In this document: positions 25,562 to 34,923 of the stretch, piece by piece | How the letters are laid out: every line of letters starts with the position of its first letter | Position numbering within the stretch: position 1 is the first letter of the stretch | Source: Bacillus sp. FJAT-25509 | Lineage (GTDB): Bacteria > Bacillota > Bacilli > Bacillales > Bacillaceae_G | Reading direction: 5' to 3' | DNA length: 64,000 nucleotides | Assembly: GCF_001420605.1 (NCBI RefSeq) | Contig: NZ_LJIZ01000007.1 | Coordinates: 62,001 to 126,000, forward strand | The notes under the pieces: model-generated | The model's input: the letters and a program-made list of their open reading frames with translations, nothing else | Database searches by the model: none | Told to the model about the DNA's origin: nothing | Position numbers and translations under genes: made by a program

Positions 25562-26350
25562 TTACTTAGCACCAAGGCCTCCATCAAGAACTAGTATTTG
25601 TCCTGTACAATAATTAGATGCTGCTGAAGCAAAGTAAAGAGTAGCACCTACTAAATCATGATCACTACCTAATCTTCTAAGTGGAACTTGAGTAGCAATA
25701 AATGGACCTGCTTTATGTACAAGCGTTCCTGGTATTTCTGGATTATTCATTCCTGTAGTGAAAACTCCTGGAGCTATTGAGTTTACATTAACACCATGGC
25801 GCCCCCACTTAACTGCTAAGTCTTTCGTTAAAGTCATAACGGCACCCTTACTTGTTGTATAACCAACAGAATCTACAGCTTCAGGGTCAACACCTTTAAA
25901 CCCTATACTAGAAGAAATATTAATGATTTTGCCATATTCGTTATTAATCATATGTTTACCAACTGCCTGACACATTAAAAACGTTCCTGTCACATTCGTA
26001 TCAAGCATAGATTGCCATTGTTCTAAAGGCATTTCTGCAGCTGGCGTTTCATAAACAGTTCCACTACTATTTACTAAAATTTCGATGCTACCAAATTGGG
26101 AAATAGCTTGTTCTAATCCCTTTTCAATTGATTTCGGACTAGTCACATCCAATGATATGGCTAACGCACGTCTGCCTAATGCCTCTATTTCTTTTACAAC
26201 TTCTTCGCAGACTTCTAAACGTCTAGAACAAACTACTACATTTGCCCCTGCTTCTGCTAAAGCTATTGCCATTACACGTCCCAACCCACTTCCGCCTCCT
26301 GTAACAATCGCCGTCTTTCCTGTTAAATCAAATAATTGTGTTAATGACAT
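25562..26350 (-). CDS. Short-chain dehydrogenase/reductase (SDR2, gluconate 5-dehydrogenase-like)
   Basis: 262 residues: TGGGSGLGRVM cofactor loop, catalytic serine in INISSSIG, YTTSK active site, and C-terminal GQILVLDGGLGAK. AGGAGGGAAA before the ATG. Transcribed alone from element B, divergent from the LysR gene, the usual place for a regulator's prime target. Confidence 0.92.
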   Translation of the reverse strand: MSLTQLFDLTGKTAIVTGGGSGLGRVMAIALAEAGANVVVCSRRLEVCEEVVKEIEALGRRALAISLDVTSPKSIEKGLEQAISQFGSIEILVNSSGTVYETPAAEMPLEQWQSMLDTNVTGTFLMCQAVGKHMINNEYGKIINISSSIGFKGVDPEAVDSVGYTTSKGAVMTLTKDLAVKWGRHGVNVNSIAPGVFTTGMNNPEIPGTLVHKAGPFIATQVPLRRLGSDHDLVGATLYFASAASNYCTGQILVLDGGLGAK

Positions 26351-26408
26351 TTTACTTTCCCTCCTAAAATTAAGAATATTCTAATTTTTGAAAATCTTAT
26401 TGATATTG

Positions 26409-26476
26409 ATTATACATATAAATTATAATGAAAAAAAATTAAAGATTTTAATGTGTAAGTTAGTAACACTAATATT
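26409..26476 (-). promoter_or_regulatory. LysR-type promoter element B (SDR2, LysR divergent region)
   Basis: Minus strand: distal perfect dyad TTAGT-GTT-ACTAA, proximal ATTAAA-ATC-TTTAAT, then TATAAT (26414-26409). The best copy of the six and adjacent to the LysR gene, as expected for autoregulation and activation from one site. Confidence 0.75.
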
Positions 26477-26494
26477 CAAAAAAAGGGGACAACC

Positions 26495-27400
26495 ATGAAT
26501 ATTGAACAATTAATTTATATTGTTGAAGTCGCAAAATACAGTTCCTTGTCAGTAGCTGCTCAAAATCTACATGTGACTCAATCAACAATTAGCCAGTCTA
26601 TAACAAACTTAGAAAAGGAGCTAGAAATTAAAGTATTTAAACGTTCGCGGGGACATGGGGCTGTACCAACTGATGAAGGCAGAGTCATTTTAAAGCTGGC
26701 CTATGAAGTTCAAAAAAAACTTGAAGAAATAAAAGAAGCAGCTAACTTATTTAACTCTACCGAGGTGGGTGAGCTTAGTATTTCTTCTTTACCGGGTTTA
26801 ATGACATTTCTCGTTAAAGCAATCTCTACATTTAGCCATGATTATCCTCATGTAAATCTGGAGGTTACTGAAAAAAGCGGTACATCGGTAATAGATGATG
26901 TTAAACAGCATAAGACTGATTTTGGCCTAATTACATATTCAAGTGATTTAGGAGTAAATATGGAAGGGATCGCTTTTGAAGCACTGCTTGATGGAAAGCA
27001 AAAAGTATACGTTTCTAAGCATTCTCCTTTAGCTATTCTTGGTACTGTAACCCCTGAAGACATTCTTGATCAAACGCTCGTCATATATAAAGGCGAATTA
27101 ATGCAATATTTTGTTCAAGATTTTTTTGTCAAATATAAGCCTATGAAAATTCTATTTACAACAAATAATATGGCTGGACTTCTCCAAGCCGTAGATGAGA
27201 ATTTGGCAATTACATTTGCCCCTGATTTTGTCATGCAAAATTATCCATCGGTCATTAATGGTGATATTATTCCACTCGATTTAGTGAACCATAATACTGT
27301 TAACATTTCTTTAGGGTTAGTTCGATCAGAAGATAAACATTTATCTACATATGCTAATAAATATATTAATTTTCTAAAATCGGAAATTATTAATAGCTAA
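26495..27400 (+). CDS. LysR-family transcriptional regulator of the catabolic island
   Basis: 301 residues: N-terminal winged helix (EVAKYSSLSVAAQNLHVTQS, SQSITNLEKELEIKVFKR) and a C-terminal co-inducer domain (about 90-300). AGGGGAC precedes the ATG. Divergent from SDR2 across element B. By position and because LysR proteins bind T-N11-A dyads, it is the best candidate to activate all six elements in the island. Inducer unknown. Confidence 0.92.
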   Translation: MNIEQLIYIVEVAKYSSLSVAAQNLHVTQSTISQSITNLEKELEIKVFKRSRGHGAVPTDEGRVILKLAYEVQKKLEEIKEAANLFNSTEVGELSISSLPGLMTFLVKAISTFSHDYPHVNLEVTEKSGTSVIDDVKQHKTDFGLITYSSDLGVNMEGIAFEALLDGKQKVYVSKHSPLAILGTVTPEDILDQTLVIYKGELMQYFVQDFFVKYKPMKILFTTNNMAGLLQAVDENLAITFAPDFVMQNYPSVINGDIIPLDLVNHNTVNISLGLVRSEDKHLSTYANKYINFLKSEIINS

Positions 27401-27452
27401 AAAGGAGAAGCAATTGCGTTCAAAATGGACGCGAAAGCTTCTCCTTTTTATT
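27401..27452. terminator. Bidirectional terminator after LysR
   Basis: GGAGAAGC pairs with GCTTCTCC, with an inner TTGCGT/ACGCGA region, followed by TTTTTATT. Confidence 0.85.
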
Positions 27453-27464
27453 CGAATCTATTAG

Positions 27465-27653
27465 TTATCTCGAACTAATATTTTGCTCAGTTTTGACTTC
27501 TGGTTCGATATCGATATGGTCATCAGCGTAAGTTTCAGTTATTTTATCCTGGCAACTCCAGCAGTTACTACGATTTCTCTCCATAATGGATAATTCTTCA
27601 TGACATTCAACGCAACAATCGATTCCATCAAAGGCTTTCTTATTTTTACACAT
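27465..27653 (-). CDS. Small Cys-rich protein (62 aa), possible zinc ribbon
   Basis: Six cysteines: MCKN, DCCVECHEE and NCWSCQDK, with two CxxC knuckles spaced like a small zinc ribbon, then an acidic tail. Excellent GAGGAGGAAAG ribosome site, and a 30-base gap behind the MFS gene, so probably its operon partner. Not recognised from any named family. Confidence 0.7.
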   Translation of the reverse strand: MCKNKKAFDGIDCCVECHEELSIMERNRSNCWSCQDKITETYADDHIDIEPEVKTEQNISSR

Positions 27654-27683
27654 ACTCTTTCCTCCTCGATTAAATCAAACTTT

Positions 27684-28973
27684 TTATAAAATGACTTGTT
27701 CTTCTAATGCGATCGTAATATTTGTTTGCTTTACAGGACGTACAGTGATCCAAAATAATAATCCAAAAACAAACATAACTAATGAGGTCACCAAAAATCC
27801 GTAACCATATCCAGCTGACTCACTGCCTGCATTTCCAATAAAATTACCGAATATAACAGGAGCAATAATACTCGTTGAACTAGATATAGCAACATATGTC
27901 CCTTGAGCCTTTCCAATGTTTTTTGGTGAAAAAAACTCCATTAACATTGCTGGCGCAAGTGAAAGTATGACAATCGCAAAACCAGGTGCAAGGATGAAGA
28001 ATATGATGGAAATCAAACTTGAATTTGCGACGCTTCCAATGTATAAACAAATAGCTGATAACATCATTGAAATTCCTGCAAGATTTATTCTTGCTCTTCG
28101 AATATCTTGTGTTTTGCGGTAAATGCGGTCTGATATTAAAGCAAATGCAATTTGGCAAATAGCCGCAAAGAGAAAAGGTAAAGATACTGCCATTTTTAAT
28201 GTTTTACCATCAAAATGTTGAACCTTCGAAAAGTAGGCAGGAAACCAAACAGCTTGAACAGATAATAGCCAATATGCACAACCTGCGCAAATAGCAGTGA
28301 AAATAAAATTTCTAGAAAAAATATAAGGAAAAAACTGCTTCCATGAAACCTTATTTGGGATTATTGTGTTTTTAACCTCTTGTTCATATGTAGAGAATCC
28401 GATATCTTTTGGGCTTTCTTTTCCAAAAATCATCCATAAAAGTAGAACAATACATCCGACTGTACCCATTGCTACAAATGCGGCTCTCCAACTATATTGA
28501 TTAATTAGTGAGATTAATAGTGGAGAGGCGATTGCAGGTCCGATGGTAGCTCCAAAGAGCACCGCTCCAAAACCAATACCATGTCTATGTTTAGGAAACC
28601 ATTTTCCAATGATTGAAGTTGAAATAGAAATAGCTGGTCCTTCCCCTGCTCCTAATAGCATTCTTGAAAACATTAATAGAGATAAACTAGATACAAAAGG
28701 TGTTGTAAATTGAACGATTAACCATATTAACATAATCCAAGTAAACATCTTTTTCGTATTTTTAGAATCAGCCATGCCACCAAGAATAAAAGAAGAGATC
28801 GTAAAGAACCAAAAAAACGAGCTTCCAACTAATCCCCATTGCGATGGACTTAAATGTAATTCTTTCATTATCGGAACTGAAACTAAACCTATGATGATTT
28901 TATCAACCTGATTGACCATGCCAGAAGCAACTAGAATTAATAAAATAATCCAAGAATATTTTGGTGTGTTCAA
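27684..28973 (-). CDS. MFS transporter, anion:cation symporter (ACS) type, paralog 1
   Basis: 429 residues, 12 helices. N-terminal VNQVDKIIIGLVSVPIMKEL, loop motif GGMADSKNTKKM, and RMLLGAGEGPAISISTSIIGKWFP are typical of ACS permeases for organic acids such as hexuronates and aromatic acids. TTG start with GGGAGATTTTTT upstream. Closely similar to the MFS gene at 32442. Transcribed from element D, with a cre site in its leader. Probably imports the island's substrate. Confidence 0.9.
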   Translation of the reverse strand: MNTPKYSWIILLILVASGMVNQVDKIIIGLVSVPIMKELHLSPSQWGLVGSSFFWFFTISSFILGGMADSKNTKKMFTWIMLIWLIVQFTTPFVSSLSLLMFSRMLLGAGEGPAISISTSIIGKWFPKHRHGIGFGAVLFGATIGPAIASPLLISLINQYSWRAAFVAMGTVGCIVLLLWMIFGKESPKDIGFSTYEQEVKNTIIPNKVSWKQFFPYIFSRNFIFTAICAGCAYWLLSVQAVWFPAYFSKVQHFDGKTLKMAVSLPFLFAAICQIAFALISDRIYRKTQDIRRARINLAGISMMLSAICLYIGSVANSSLISIIFFILAPGFAIVILSLAPAMLMEFFSPKNIGKAQGTYVAISSSTSIIAPVIFGNFIGNAGSESAGYGYGFLVTSLVMFVFGLLFWITVRPVKQTNITIALEEQVIL

Positions 28974-29060
28974 AAAAATCTCCCTTTCTTTCCTTCTAAT
29001 TATTGAACATCTCTAAAAAGCAACCTGTTTTTAACCAAAATTAGCAATTCTCCCTTTCTA

Positions 29061-29074
29061 GTAAAGCGCTTACA
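29061..29074 (-). promoter_or_regulatory. cre-like site in the MFS leader
   Basis: Minus-strand TGTAAGCGCTTTAC matches the cre consensus at 12 of 14 positions and lies between promoter D and the MFS start, where CcpA could act as a roadblock. Confidence 0.55.
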
Positions 29075-29169
29075 AAATTTACTAACCAAATTACAAAGAT
29101 ACCCTTTCCCCCTTTATTTACATCGATTCATTTCATAGCTTTAATTACATCCAAATATTCTTTTTATTT

Positions 29170-29238
29170 ATTATATTCATAATTTTCAGTTAAATAAAAT
29201 TAAACATTTTAACTTACATATAAATACTACTAATATAT
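29170..29238 (-). promoter_or_regulatory. LysR-type promoter element D (drives MFS paralog 1)
   Basis: Minus strand: distal TTAGTAGTATTTA, proximal GTTAAAATGTTTAATTTTA, then TATAAT (29175-29170), core-to-box distance 27 bases. Confidence 0.7.
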
Positions 29239-29278
29239 GCAATATGTTCCATTTTGCATATAGGATTTTACCACCACA

Positions 29279-29347
29279 ATATATTAGCACAACTGAATTA
29301 CAAATTAAAATCTTTAATTTTATATAAATACTATTTATATGTAGAAT
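29279..29347 (+). promoter_or_regulatory. LysR-type promoter element E (drives SDR3)
   Basis: The same element on the plus strand: distal TTAGCACAACTGA, proximal ATTAAA-ATC-TTTAAT, then TAGAAT (29342-29347) at the same distance. It is the only copy in plus orientation and the only one facing a plus-strand enzyme gene. Elements D and E account for most of the 447-base gap 28974-29420. Confidence 0.72.
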
Positions 29348-29420
29348 TAGGATAGTAATGTGTAAATACTATATCATTCAATTTTTTATAGTACGATCGA
29401 ATCGAAACGGAGGCTGAACA

Positions 29421-30194
29421 ATGGATTTAAAATTAGCAGGAAAAAAAGCACTTATTGTTGGAGGTAGTCGAGGTATTGGTAAAGCTGTTGCCCGCCAACT
29501 AGCTCTTGAAGGTGTAGATTGTACGATTTGTTCAAGAAATGAATCCACGCTAAAGATGACTGCAGAGGAACTAGCAAAAGAAACTAATCGAAATATTTAT
29601 CCAATCGTAGCTGACACTACCGATCCAGACTCCATCTTAAATCTAGTAGAAAAATCAGCAGCAGTAATGGGAAGTATAGATATCCTAATTAATAGTGGAG
29701 CCCGTGTTGGTGGACATGAGCCTGAGGACTTTAATAGTATTAAAGAAGAACTTATTATAAAGGATTTTGAAGAAAAATATATGGGTTATTTTCGAAGTAT
29801 TAGAGCCGTTGCACCATATATGATTGAAAACAACTGGGGACGAATTATCAATATTAGTGGACTAGCTGCTAGGATTGGCGGTAATTACTTTAGCTCTGGT
29901 CCTCGTAACGCATCTGTCGTTCATTTAACAAAATCCGCATCAATGGAATTAGGAAAGCATGGAATTAACGTCAATGCAATTTATCCTGGAATTGTTGATA
30001 CCGAAACTTTTAGAGACAAAGTAACGAATGAGGAAGCAATTCAACAAGTTAAATCACTAAATTCTCTAGGTCGCCTGATTACTCCAGAGGAGATTGCTTA
30101 CGTCGTTACGTTCCTAGCATCACCTTTATCAGCATCAATTACTGGAGAAGTAATACCGGTAACTGGTGGTATCGGAAATACCGTTTATTTCTAA
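29421..30194 (+). CDS. SDR-family protein with non-canonical active site (SDR3)
   Basis: 257 residues with an intact cofactor loop (VGGSRGIGKAVARQL) and NSGARVGG, but the usual YxxxK is absent. The aligned stretch reads GPRNASVVHLTKS, with serine or glycine where tyrosine belongs and asparagine in place of lysine. The RNAS pattern occurs in a known atypical SDR subgroup, so this is likely an enzyme with altered chemistry rather than a dead one. GGAGG before the ATG; driven by element E. Confidence 0.85.
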   Translation: MDLKLAGKKALIVGGSRGIGKAVARQLALEGVDCTICSRNESTLKMTAEELAKETNRNIYPIVADTTDPDSILNLVEKSAAVMGSIDILINSGARVGGHEPEDFNSIKEELIIKDFEEKYMGYFRSIRAVAPYMIENNWGRIINISGLAARIGGNYFSSGPRNASVVHLTKSASMELGKHGINVNAIYPGIVDTETFRDKVTNEEAIQQVKSLNSLGRLITPEEIAYVVTFLASPLSASITGEVIPVTGGIGNTVYF

Positions 30195-30226
30195 TATACT
30201 TATTTGAGTTAATAGTTCAAAGTAAT

Positions 30227-30253
30227 AGAGCCTCACTATTTTTGAGGCTCTTT
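30227..30253 (+). terminator. Terminator of SDR3
   Basis: AGAGCCTCA (30227-30235) pairs with TGAGGCTCT (30243-30251); short T run. Confidence 0.7.
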
Positions 30254-30286
30254 AAGTGTGTAGACAAATTCCAAAAAACTTGATTA

Positions 30287-31237
30287 TCAGACTGATTGTA
30301 AGCGTTTGTCAAAGGCAGAGCGTATAAATTTATCAATCTTAGAAACTGTCGATTCAATATTTTTCGAAAAAATTGCCATATGTGCAAAATAGCCGTGGAT
30401 CATTCCAGGTTCACATGCATATTCAACTTGTACTCCAAACTTTTTCAACCGATTGGCATAGGCTACCCCTTCATCCCGTAGTACATCATTTTCCGCTGTA
30501 ATAATTAATGCTTGCGGAAGACCACTTAAATCTTTTGCTATTAACGGAGAAGCGTACTCATCCGACTTGTCCTCTTCATTTCTTAAATAATGAGTTCGGA
30601 ACCAAATTAGCTGTTCTCGATCTAAACCAAATCCTTTTGCAAACATTTGATGTGATTCTGTATTAAACTCAAGATTTGTTGGGGGATAGATTAAAACTTG
30701 TCCAGAAATGCTAGGACCCTTTCTGTCTCTTGCAATCATTGTAACGACTGTAGCAAGATTTCCCCCTACACTATCTCCACCAACGATCAATCTAGAGACA
30801 TCCCCATTAAAGGAAATACCATTTTCATAAACCCACTCCAAAGCAGAAAATGCATCTTCCACTGCTGTTGGAAACTTATATTCTGGTGCAAGGCGATAAT
30901 TTACTGATACAACAATGCTCTTTGTTCTATTAGCAATTAAGCGACAGCTTGCGTCCGTTGATTCAATATCCCCGAGAACCCATCCACCACCATGGTAGTA
31001 TATGAATATTGGAAAGGGCCCCTGACCTTCTGGCATGTAAACTCGGCAATTAATTTCTTCATGACTACTTACTGGAATCATAAAGTCCTCTACTTTTGAT
31101 AATCCTTCTAAATTTACAAGGGGTCGTGGTGACTTTGATAGCATTTCTCTTACAATTTTGGGTTCCAGTTCATGAATTGGTGGCATCTGTTTTAGTGCAC
31201 TTAAAAACTTCTCTGCCTGCCGATCTAATTTTGCCAA
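30287..31237 (-). CDS. Alpha/beta hydrolase (HSL-type esterase)
   Basis: 316 residues. Oxyanion motif YYHGGGWVLGD, nucleophile serine in GGDSVGGNLA, acid DVLRDEG and histidine in GMIHGYF: the full hormone-sensitive-lipase-like set. TTG start with AGAGG some distance upstream. Last gene of the minus-strand series from 36438. It could hydrolyse an ester or enol-lactone intermediate, or free the substrate from an ester. Confidence 0.9.
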   Translation of the reverse strand: MAKLDRQAEKFLSALKQMPPIHELEPKIVREMLSKSPRPLVNLEGLSKVEDFMIPVSSHEEINCRVYMPEGQGPFPIFIYYHGGGWVLGDIESTDASCRLIANRTKSIVVSVNYRLAPEYKFPTAVEDAFSALEWVYENGISFNGDVSRLIVGGDSVGGNLATVVTMIARDRKGPSISGQVLIYPPTNLEFNTESHQMFAKGFGLDREQLIWFRTHYLRNEEDKSDEYASPLIAKDLSGLPQALIITAENDVLRDEGVAYANRLKKFGVQVEYACEPGMIHGYFAHMAIFSKNIESTVSKIDKFIRSAFDKRLQSV

Positions 31238-31384
31238 ACAATATCAGCCTCTCTCGTTTTAATTTTCATTACCTAAACTTTTATCTAGACAATTAGTCAA
31301 TCTAAATGATAAATGGTGATCTTATTCACGTTTTTCCTTGAATAAAATCACCAATTACTTATAAGCTTATTTTCCACTAGTTCT

Positions 31385-32383
31385 TTAGCTATTTATAGGT
31401 GCACCACCAATATAAAACTCAAAACCTGGAGCAATTTTACGACCATTTGGCATCATTAGCCATAATCTTAATAAATGACGTTTTTTATCCTCTTCCTCGA
31501 AATCTTCAAAATGAGTACGTGAATGGAAAACAGTATAATTATTAACGAATTGCATGTCACCTGGTTCCATCATCATATCGATATGGAAGTTTTTATCATG
31601 AGTAAGAGAATCAATAAAATCAAATGCTTCAATTTCCTCTTCTGTCAAAAAGATACCTGTTTTCGTTTGTGCTGATTGAACATACTGGCGAATATATCTG
31701 CAGCTTAATTTACCACCGAAATAGCTAAAGATTGGTGATTGAACGACAGGTGATTGACCTGGCGTTTCCTCTCCACGAAGGTCATGGGCAAATGAACGAT
31801 AGAGAATTTCAAGATATTCTGGGTGTTTTTCCAGAATTTCATTATAGATCGACATTGCACTTGCGATACTACTTAAACCACCAGATTTAGCTTTACGAAG
31901 ACATAGTAATCCAACCACATCAGCAAGATCCGTATGATAATCAAGATGTACATTCGTTTGGTAACCACGTACTTTTGTATTATCATTAAAGTCCTTGCCT
32001 ACATTTTTAATATGACCTAGGAGTTCACCATTTTTACTTTGAATGATTGGCAGTCCCAAATGGAGTCCAAGCCCCCAGTAAATGATACTTGCTTCTTCAT
32101 CGGAATATCGCTCCATTGGCAATCCACGTATTAAAAGAAAACCTCTTCCATTCTCTAATTCGTCAACAAAGTACTTTATTTCGTCAGCTAGATCAGGAAT
32201 TGGAAAATCTTCCTTTTTAAAATCAGGTGCTTTTAAACCCCTTTGTTGAACACATAATGCGGCCTTCTCAAGCACAGCAATAGTCGTGTCAGTTAAAAAA
32301 TAAATCCATGATTCATCTTTAGCTAGATCAATACCTTTCCACGCAGATCGCCCTTGAATTTTTTCATTTAAAATGGTTGACAT
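31385..32383 (-). CDS. TauD/TfdA-family Fe(II)/2-oxoglutarate dioxygenase, paralog 1
   Basis: 332 residues from the ATG at 32383 (GGAGGAG upstream; the frame extends 15 codons further without a site). Metal triad: H150 and D152 in LDYHTDLAD, and distal H287 in YTVFHSRTHFED. The arginine for 2-oxoglutarate is probably in KRHLLRLWLM near 302-306. TauD relatives hydroxylate a carbon next to a sulfonate, ether or carboxylate, releasing sulfite or another leaving group. Substrate unknown. Close paralog of the gene at 33835, with an MFS gene between them. Confidence 0.88.
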   Translation of the reverse strand: MSTILNEKIQGRSAWKGIDLAKDESWIYFLTDTTIAVLEKAALCVQQRGLKAPDFKKEDFPIPDLADEIKYFVDELENGRGFLLIRGLPMERYSDEEASIIYWGLGLHLGLPIIQSKNGELLGHIKNVGKDFNDNTKVRGYQTNVHLDYHTDLADVVGLLCLRKAKSGGLSSIASAMSIYNEILEKHPEYLEILYRSFAHDLRGEETPGQSPVVQSPIFSYFGGKLSCRYIRQYVQSAQTKTGIFLTEEEIEAFDFIDSLTHDKNFHIDMMMEPGDMQFVNNYTVFHSRTHFEDFEEEDKKRHLLRLWLMMPNGRKIAPGFEFYIGGAPINS

Positions 32384-32441
32384 TAAAACTCCTCCTTCGA
32401 AAATGAAGATTACTAATTTAATAGTCAAATAGTTAAAACGT

Positions 32442-33746
32442 TTATTTGTAACTCATACTACTCATTTGCTCCCCCGACTCATTTATTGCGTTTCTTTGAT
32501 TTGCGGGATGTACACCAAGCCAAAATACGATTCCTATAATTAACATTCCTAATGAAGAAAAGCCAAATGCGTAATTATAACCAATTGCTTGGGTTAGCGA
32601 ATGTTGGATAAAGTATCCGAAGACTAGTGGAGCAATAATACTAGATATACTTGCAAATGCAATGAATGCTCCCTGGGCTTTTCCAATGTTCTCGGGAGAA
32701 AAGAACTCCATCAATATAGCTGGAGCAAGTGAAAGAATTACATACGCAAAACCAGGTGCTAGTGTAAAGAAAACAATAGACATAGTAACTGAATTCACGG
32801 TTATCGCTAGATATAGACAAATAGCAGATAACATCATCATGAGACCCGCAAGATTAATACGGGCTTTACGAATATTGCCTGTTTTGCGGTAAAGACGATC
32901 AGATAGCATAGAAAATCCAATTTGGCAAAAAGCTGCAAAAAGAAAAGGCAATGATACCGCTAGTTTTAAAGTCTGAGGGTCAAACTGTTGAATTTTTGTA
33001 AAGTAAGACGGGAACCACACTGCCTGAATGGATAATAACCAATATGCACAACCACCGCACATAACAGTTAATAGAAAGCTTTTAGAAAATAGGTGTGGAA
33101 AAAACTGTCGCATTGAAACCTTAGGAATGCTAGAAGACTGGCTCTTTGATTGATGAATAGCTGATAGTCCAATTTCTGTTGGGTTCTCTTTACCGAAAAT
33201 TAACCACAAAACTAACACACTCAGTCCAAGAACACCCATCACTAAAAATGCCGATTTCCATCCATGTTTATCAATTAATGATATTAATAATGGAGAAGCA
33301 ATTGCCGAACCCCCGGTCGTTCCTAAAAGAACCGCACCAAAACCTATACCATGCCTATGTTTTGGGAACCATTTTCCCATGATTGCCGTAGAAAGAGCTG
33401 GGGCTGGTCCTTCGCCCAATCCTAAAAACATTCTTGTTATCAAAAGCAAAGTTAAGCTAGAAGCAAAAGGAGTTGCAAACTGAACAATTAGCCAAACTAA
33501 TGACAGCCATGACAACATTTTTTTCGTATTTTTCGAATCAGCCATTCCTCCGAGTATCATTGAGGAAAATGTAAAAAACCAAAAAAATGAACTTCCTACA
33601 ACTCCCCATTTTGTTGGACTTAAATGTAATTCTTTCATTAAGGGAACAGAAACCAAACCAATGATAATTTTATCGACTTGGTTGATCATACCGGTAAGAA
33701 CTAGAAATAATAAGATAACCCAGGCGTACTTTGGAGTTCTTGGCAT
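32442..33746 (-). CDS. MFS transporter, ACS type, paralog 2
   Basis: 434 residues from the ATG at 33746 (GTGAGGG upstream; a GTG eight codons earlier lacks a site). Near-identical in layout to the MFS at 27684: the same INQVDKIIIGLVSVPLMKEL, GGMADSKNTKKM and GEGPAPALSTAIMGKWFP blocks. Sits between the two dioxygenase paralogs, so it probably carries the same or a related compound. Confidence 0.9.
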   Translation of the reverse strand: MPRTPKYAWVILLFLVLTGMINQVDKIIIGLVSVPLMKELHLSPTKWGVVGSSFFWFFTFSSMILGGMADSKNTKKMLSWLSLVWLIVQFATPFASSLTLLLITRMFLGLGEGPAPALSTAIMGKWFPKHRHGIGFGAVLLGTTGGSAIASPLLISLIDKHGWKSAFLVMGVLGLSVLVLWLIFGKENPTEIGLSAIHQSKSQSSSIPKVSMRQFFPHLFSKSFLLTVMCGGCAYWLLSIQAVWFPSYFTKIQQFDPQTLKLAVSLPFLFAAFCQIGFSMLSDRLYRKTGNIRKARINLAGLMMMLSAICLYLAITVNSVTMSIVFFTLAPGFAYVILSLAPAILMEFFSPENIGKAQGAFIAFASISSIIAPLVFGYFIQHSLTQAIGYNYAFGFSSLGMLIIGIVFWLGVHPANQRNAINESGEQMSSMSYK

Positions 33747-33834
33747 ATAAGTATATCCCTCACTTTTCACTATTTAAGGAACACCTTTTCTAAAAAAAGA
33801 AATGGTGTTCACACTCATTCTTACAGAAGTAAAA

Positions 33835-34890
33835 TTACTTTAAAGTTTCAACTATTCCACCCGCAGTTTTATTACGAGCAGGTACACCGCCACGACCCGG
33901 TTTTCCAGTATTTTCGTCAAAAAACATTGCGAAATCCGGAGAAATTTCACGGCCATTAGGCATCGTGAGCCATAATCTTAATAAATGACGTTTTTGATCT
34001 AGTTCTTCGTAATCCTCGTATTGAGTTCGTGAATGAAGAACCGTATAATTATTTACAAATTGCATATCGCCTGGCTCCAGCATCATATTGAAATGTAAAT
34101 TTTCATCATGAAGTAGAGAGTCCAGTAAATCTAATGCTTCGATTTCAACTTTTGATAACTCGATACCCGTTTTCGCTTGCGCTGATTCGATAAATAAACG
34201 AACATATCGGCAACTTAGTTTTCCATCATAGTAACTAAAAATTGGTGATGTAAATATTGGCGATTCTCCTGGCCCTTCTTCTCCACGGCGATCAAAGTTA
34301 AACGGACGACAAAGTATTCCTAAATATTCAGGGTTCTTCTCTAGAATCTCATTGTAAACTGCCATCGAGCTTATAATGCTACTTTCTCCCCCTGTTTTCC
34401 CTTTTCGTAGACTTAATAAACCTACTACATCAGAACCATCAGCGTGAAAAGGAAGATGCAGTTTCGTTTGGTAACCGCGAACGTTTGAATTTTCTAAACT
34501 AAGACCTTGATCTCTAACGTGCCCTAAAAGTTCACCATTAGCATTTTGTGATACTGGAGTACCCATATGAAGGCCAAGACCCCAATAAATGATGCTTGCT
34601 TCTTCATCTGTATATCTTTCAATCGGTAAACCTCGAATTAATAGAAATCCTCTTCCATTCTCAAGTTCTTCAACAAAGTAATCAATTTCATTTAAAAGAT
34701 TTGGAACTTGGAAGTCTTCTTTGTTAAAATCGGGTGCTTTTAACCCCTTTTGTTTAACATGGGCTAGTGCATTTTCAAGCTCAACAATTGCTTCCTCAGA
34801 TAAGTAATAAATCCAAGATTCATCCTTTGCTAGGTCTGTTCCTTTCCAAGCTACTGACCCTTTAACCTTTTCCTTTAAAATTGTTGACAT
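33835..34890 (-). CDS. TauD/TfdA-family dioxygenase, paralog 2
   Basis: 351 residues, GGGAGGATTC ribosome site. H149 and D151 in LPFHADGSD, and distal histidine in YTVLHSRTQYED, retain the iron triad. Shares long blocks with paralog 1 (AWKGTDLAKDESWIYYL, ENGRGFLLIRGLPIERY). Has about 20 extra C-terminal residues with a GRGGVPARNKTAGG tail. Second gene of the operon, after the acyl-CoA ligase. Confidence 0.88.
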   Translation of the reverse strand: MSTILKEKVKGSVAWKGTDLAKDESWIYYLSEEAIVELENALAHVKQKGLKAPDFNKEDFQVPNLLNEIDYFVEELENGRGFLLIRGLPIERYTDEEASIIYWGLGLHMGTPVSQNANGELLGHVRDQGLSLENSNVRGYQTKLHLPFHADGSDVVGLLSLRKGKTGGESSIISSMAVYNEILEKNPEYLGILCRPFNFDRRGEEGPGESPIFTSPIFSYYDGKLSCRYVRLFIESAQAKTGIELSKVEIEALDLLDSLLHDENLHFNMMLEPGDMQFVNNYTVLHSRTQYEDYEELDQKRHLLRLWLTMPNGREISPDFAMFFDENTGKPGRGGVPARNKTAGGIVETLK

Positions 34891-34923
34891 AATGAATCCT
34901 CCCTTTATGAATGATTTATTTGT

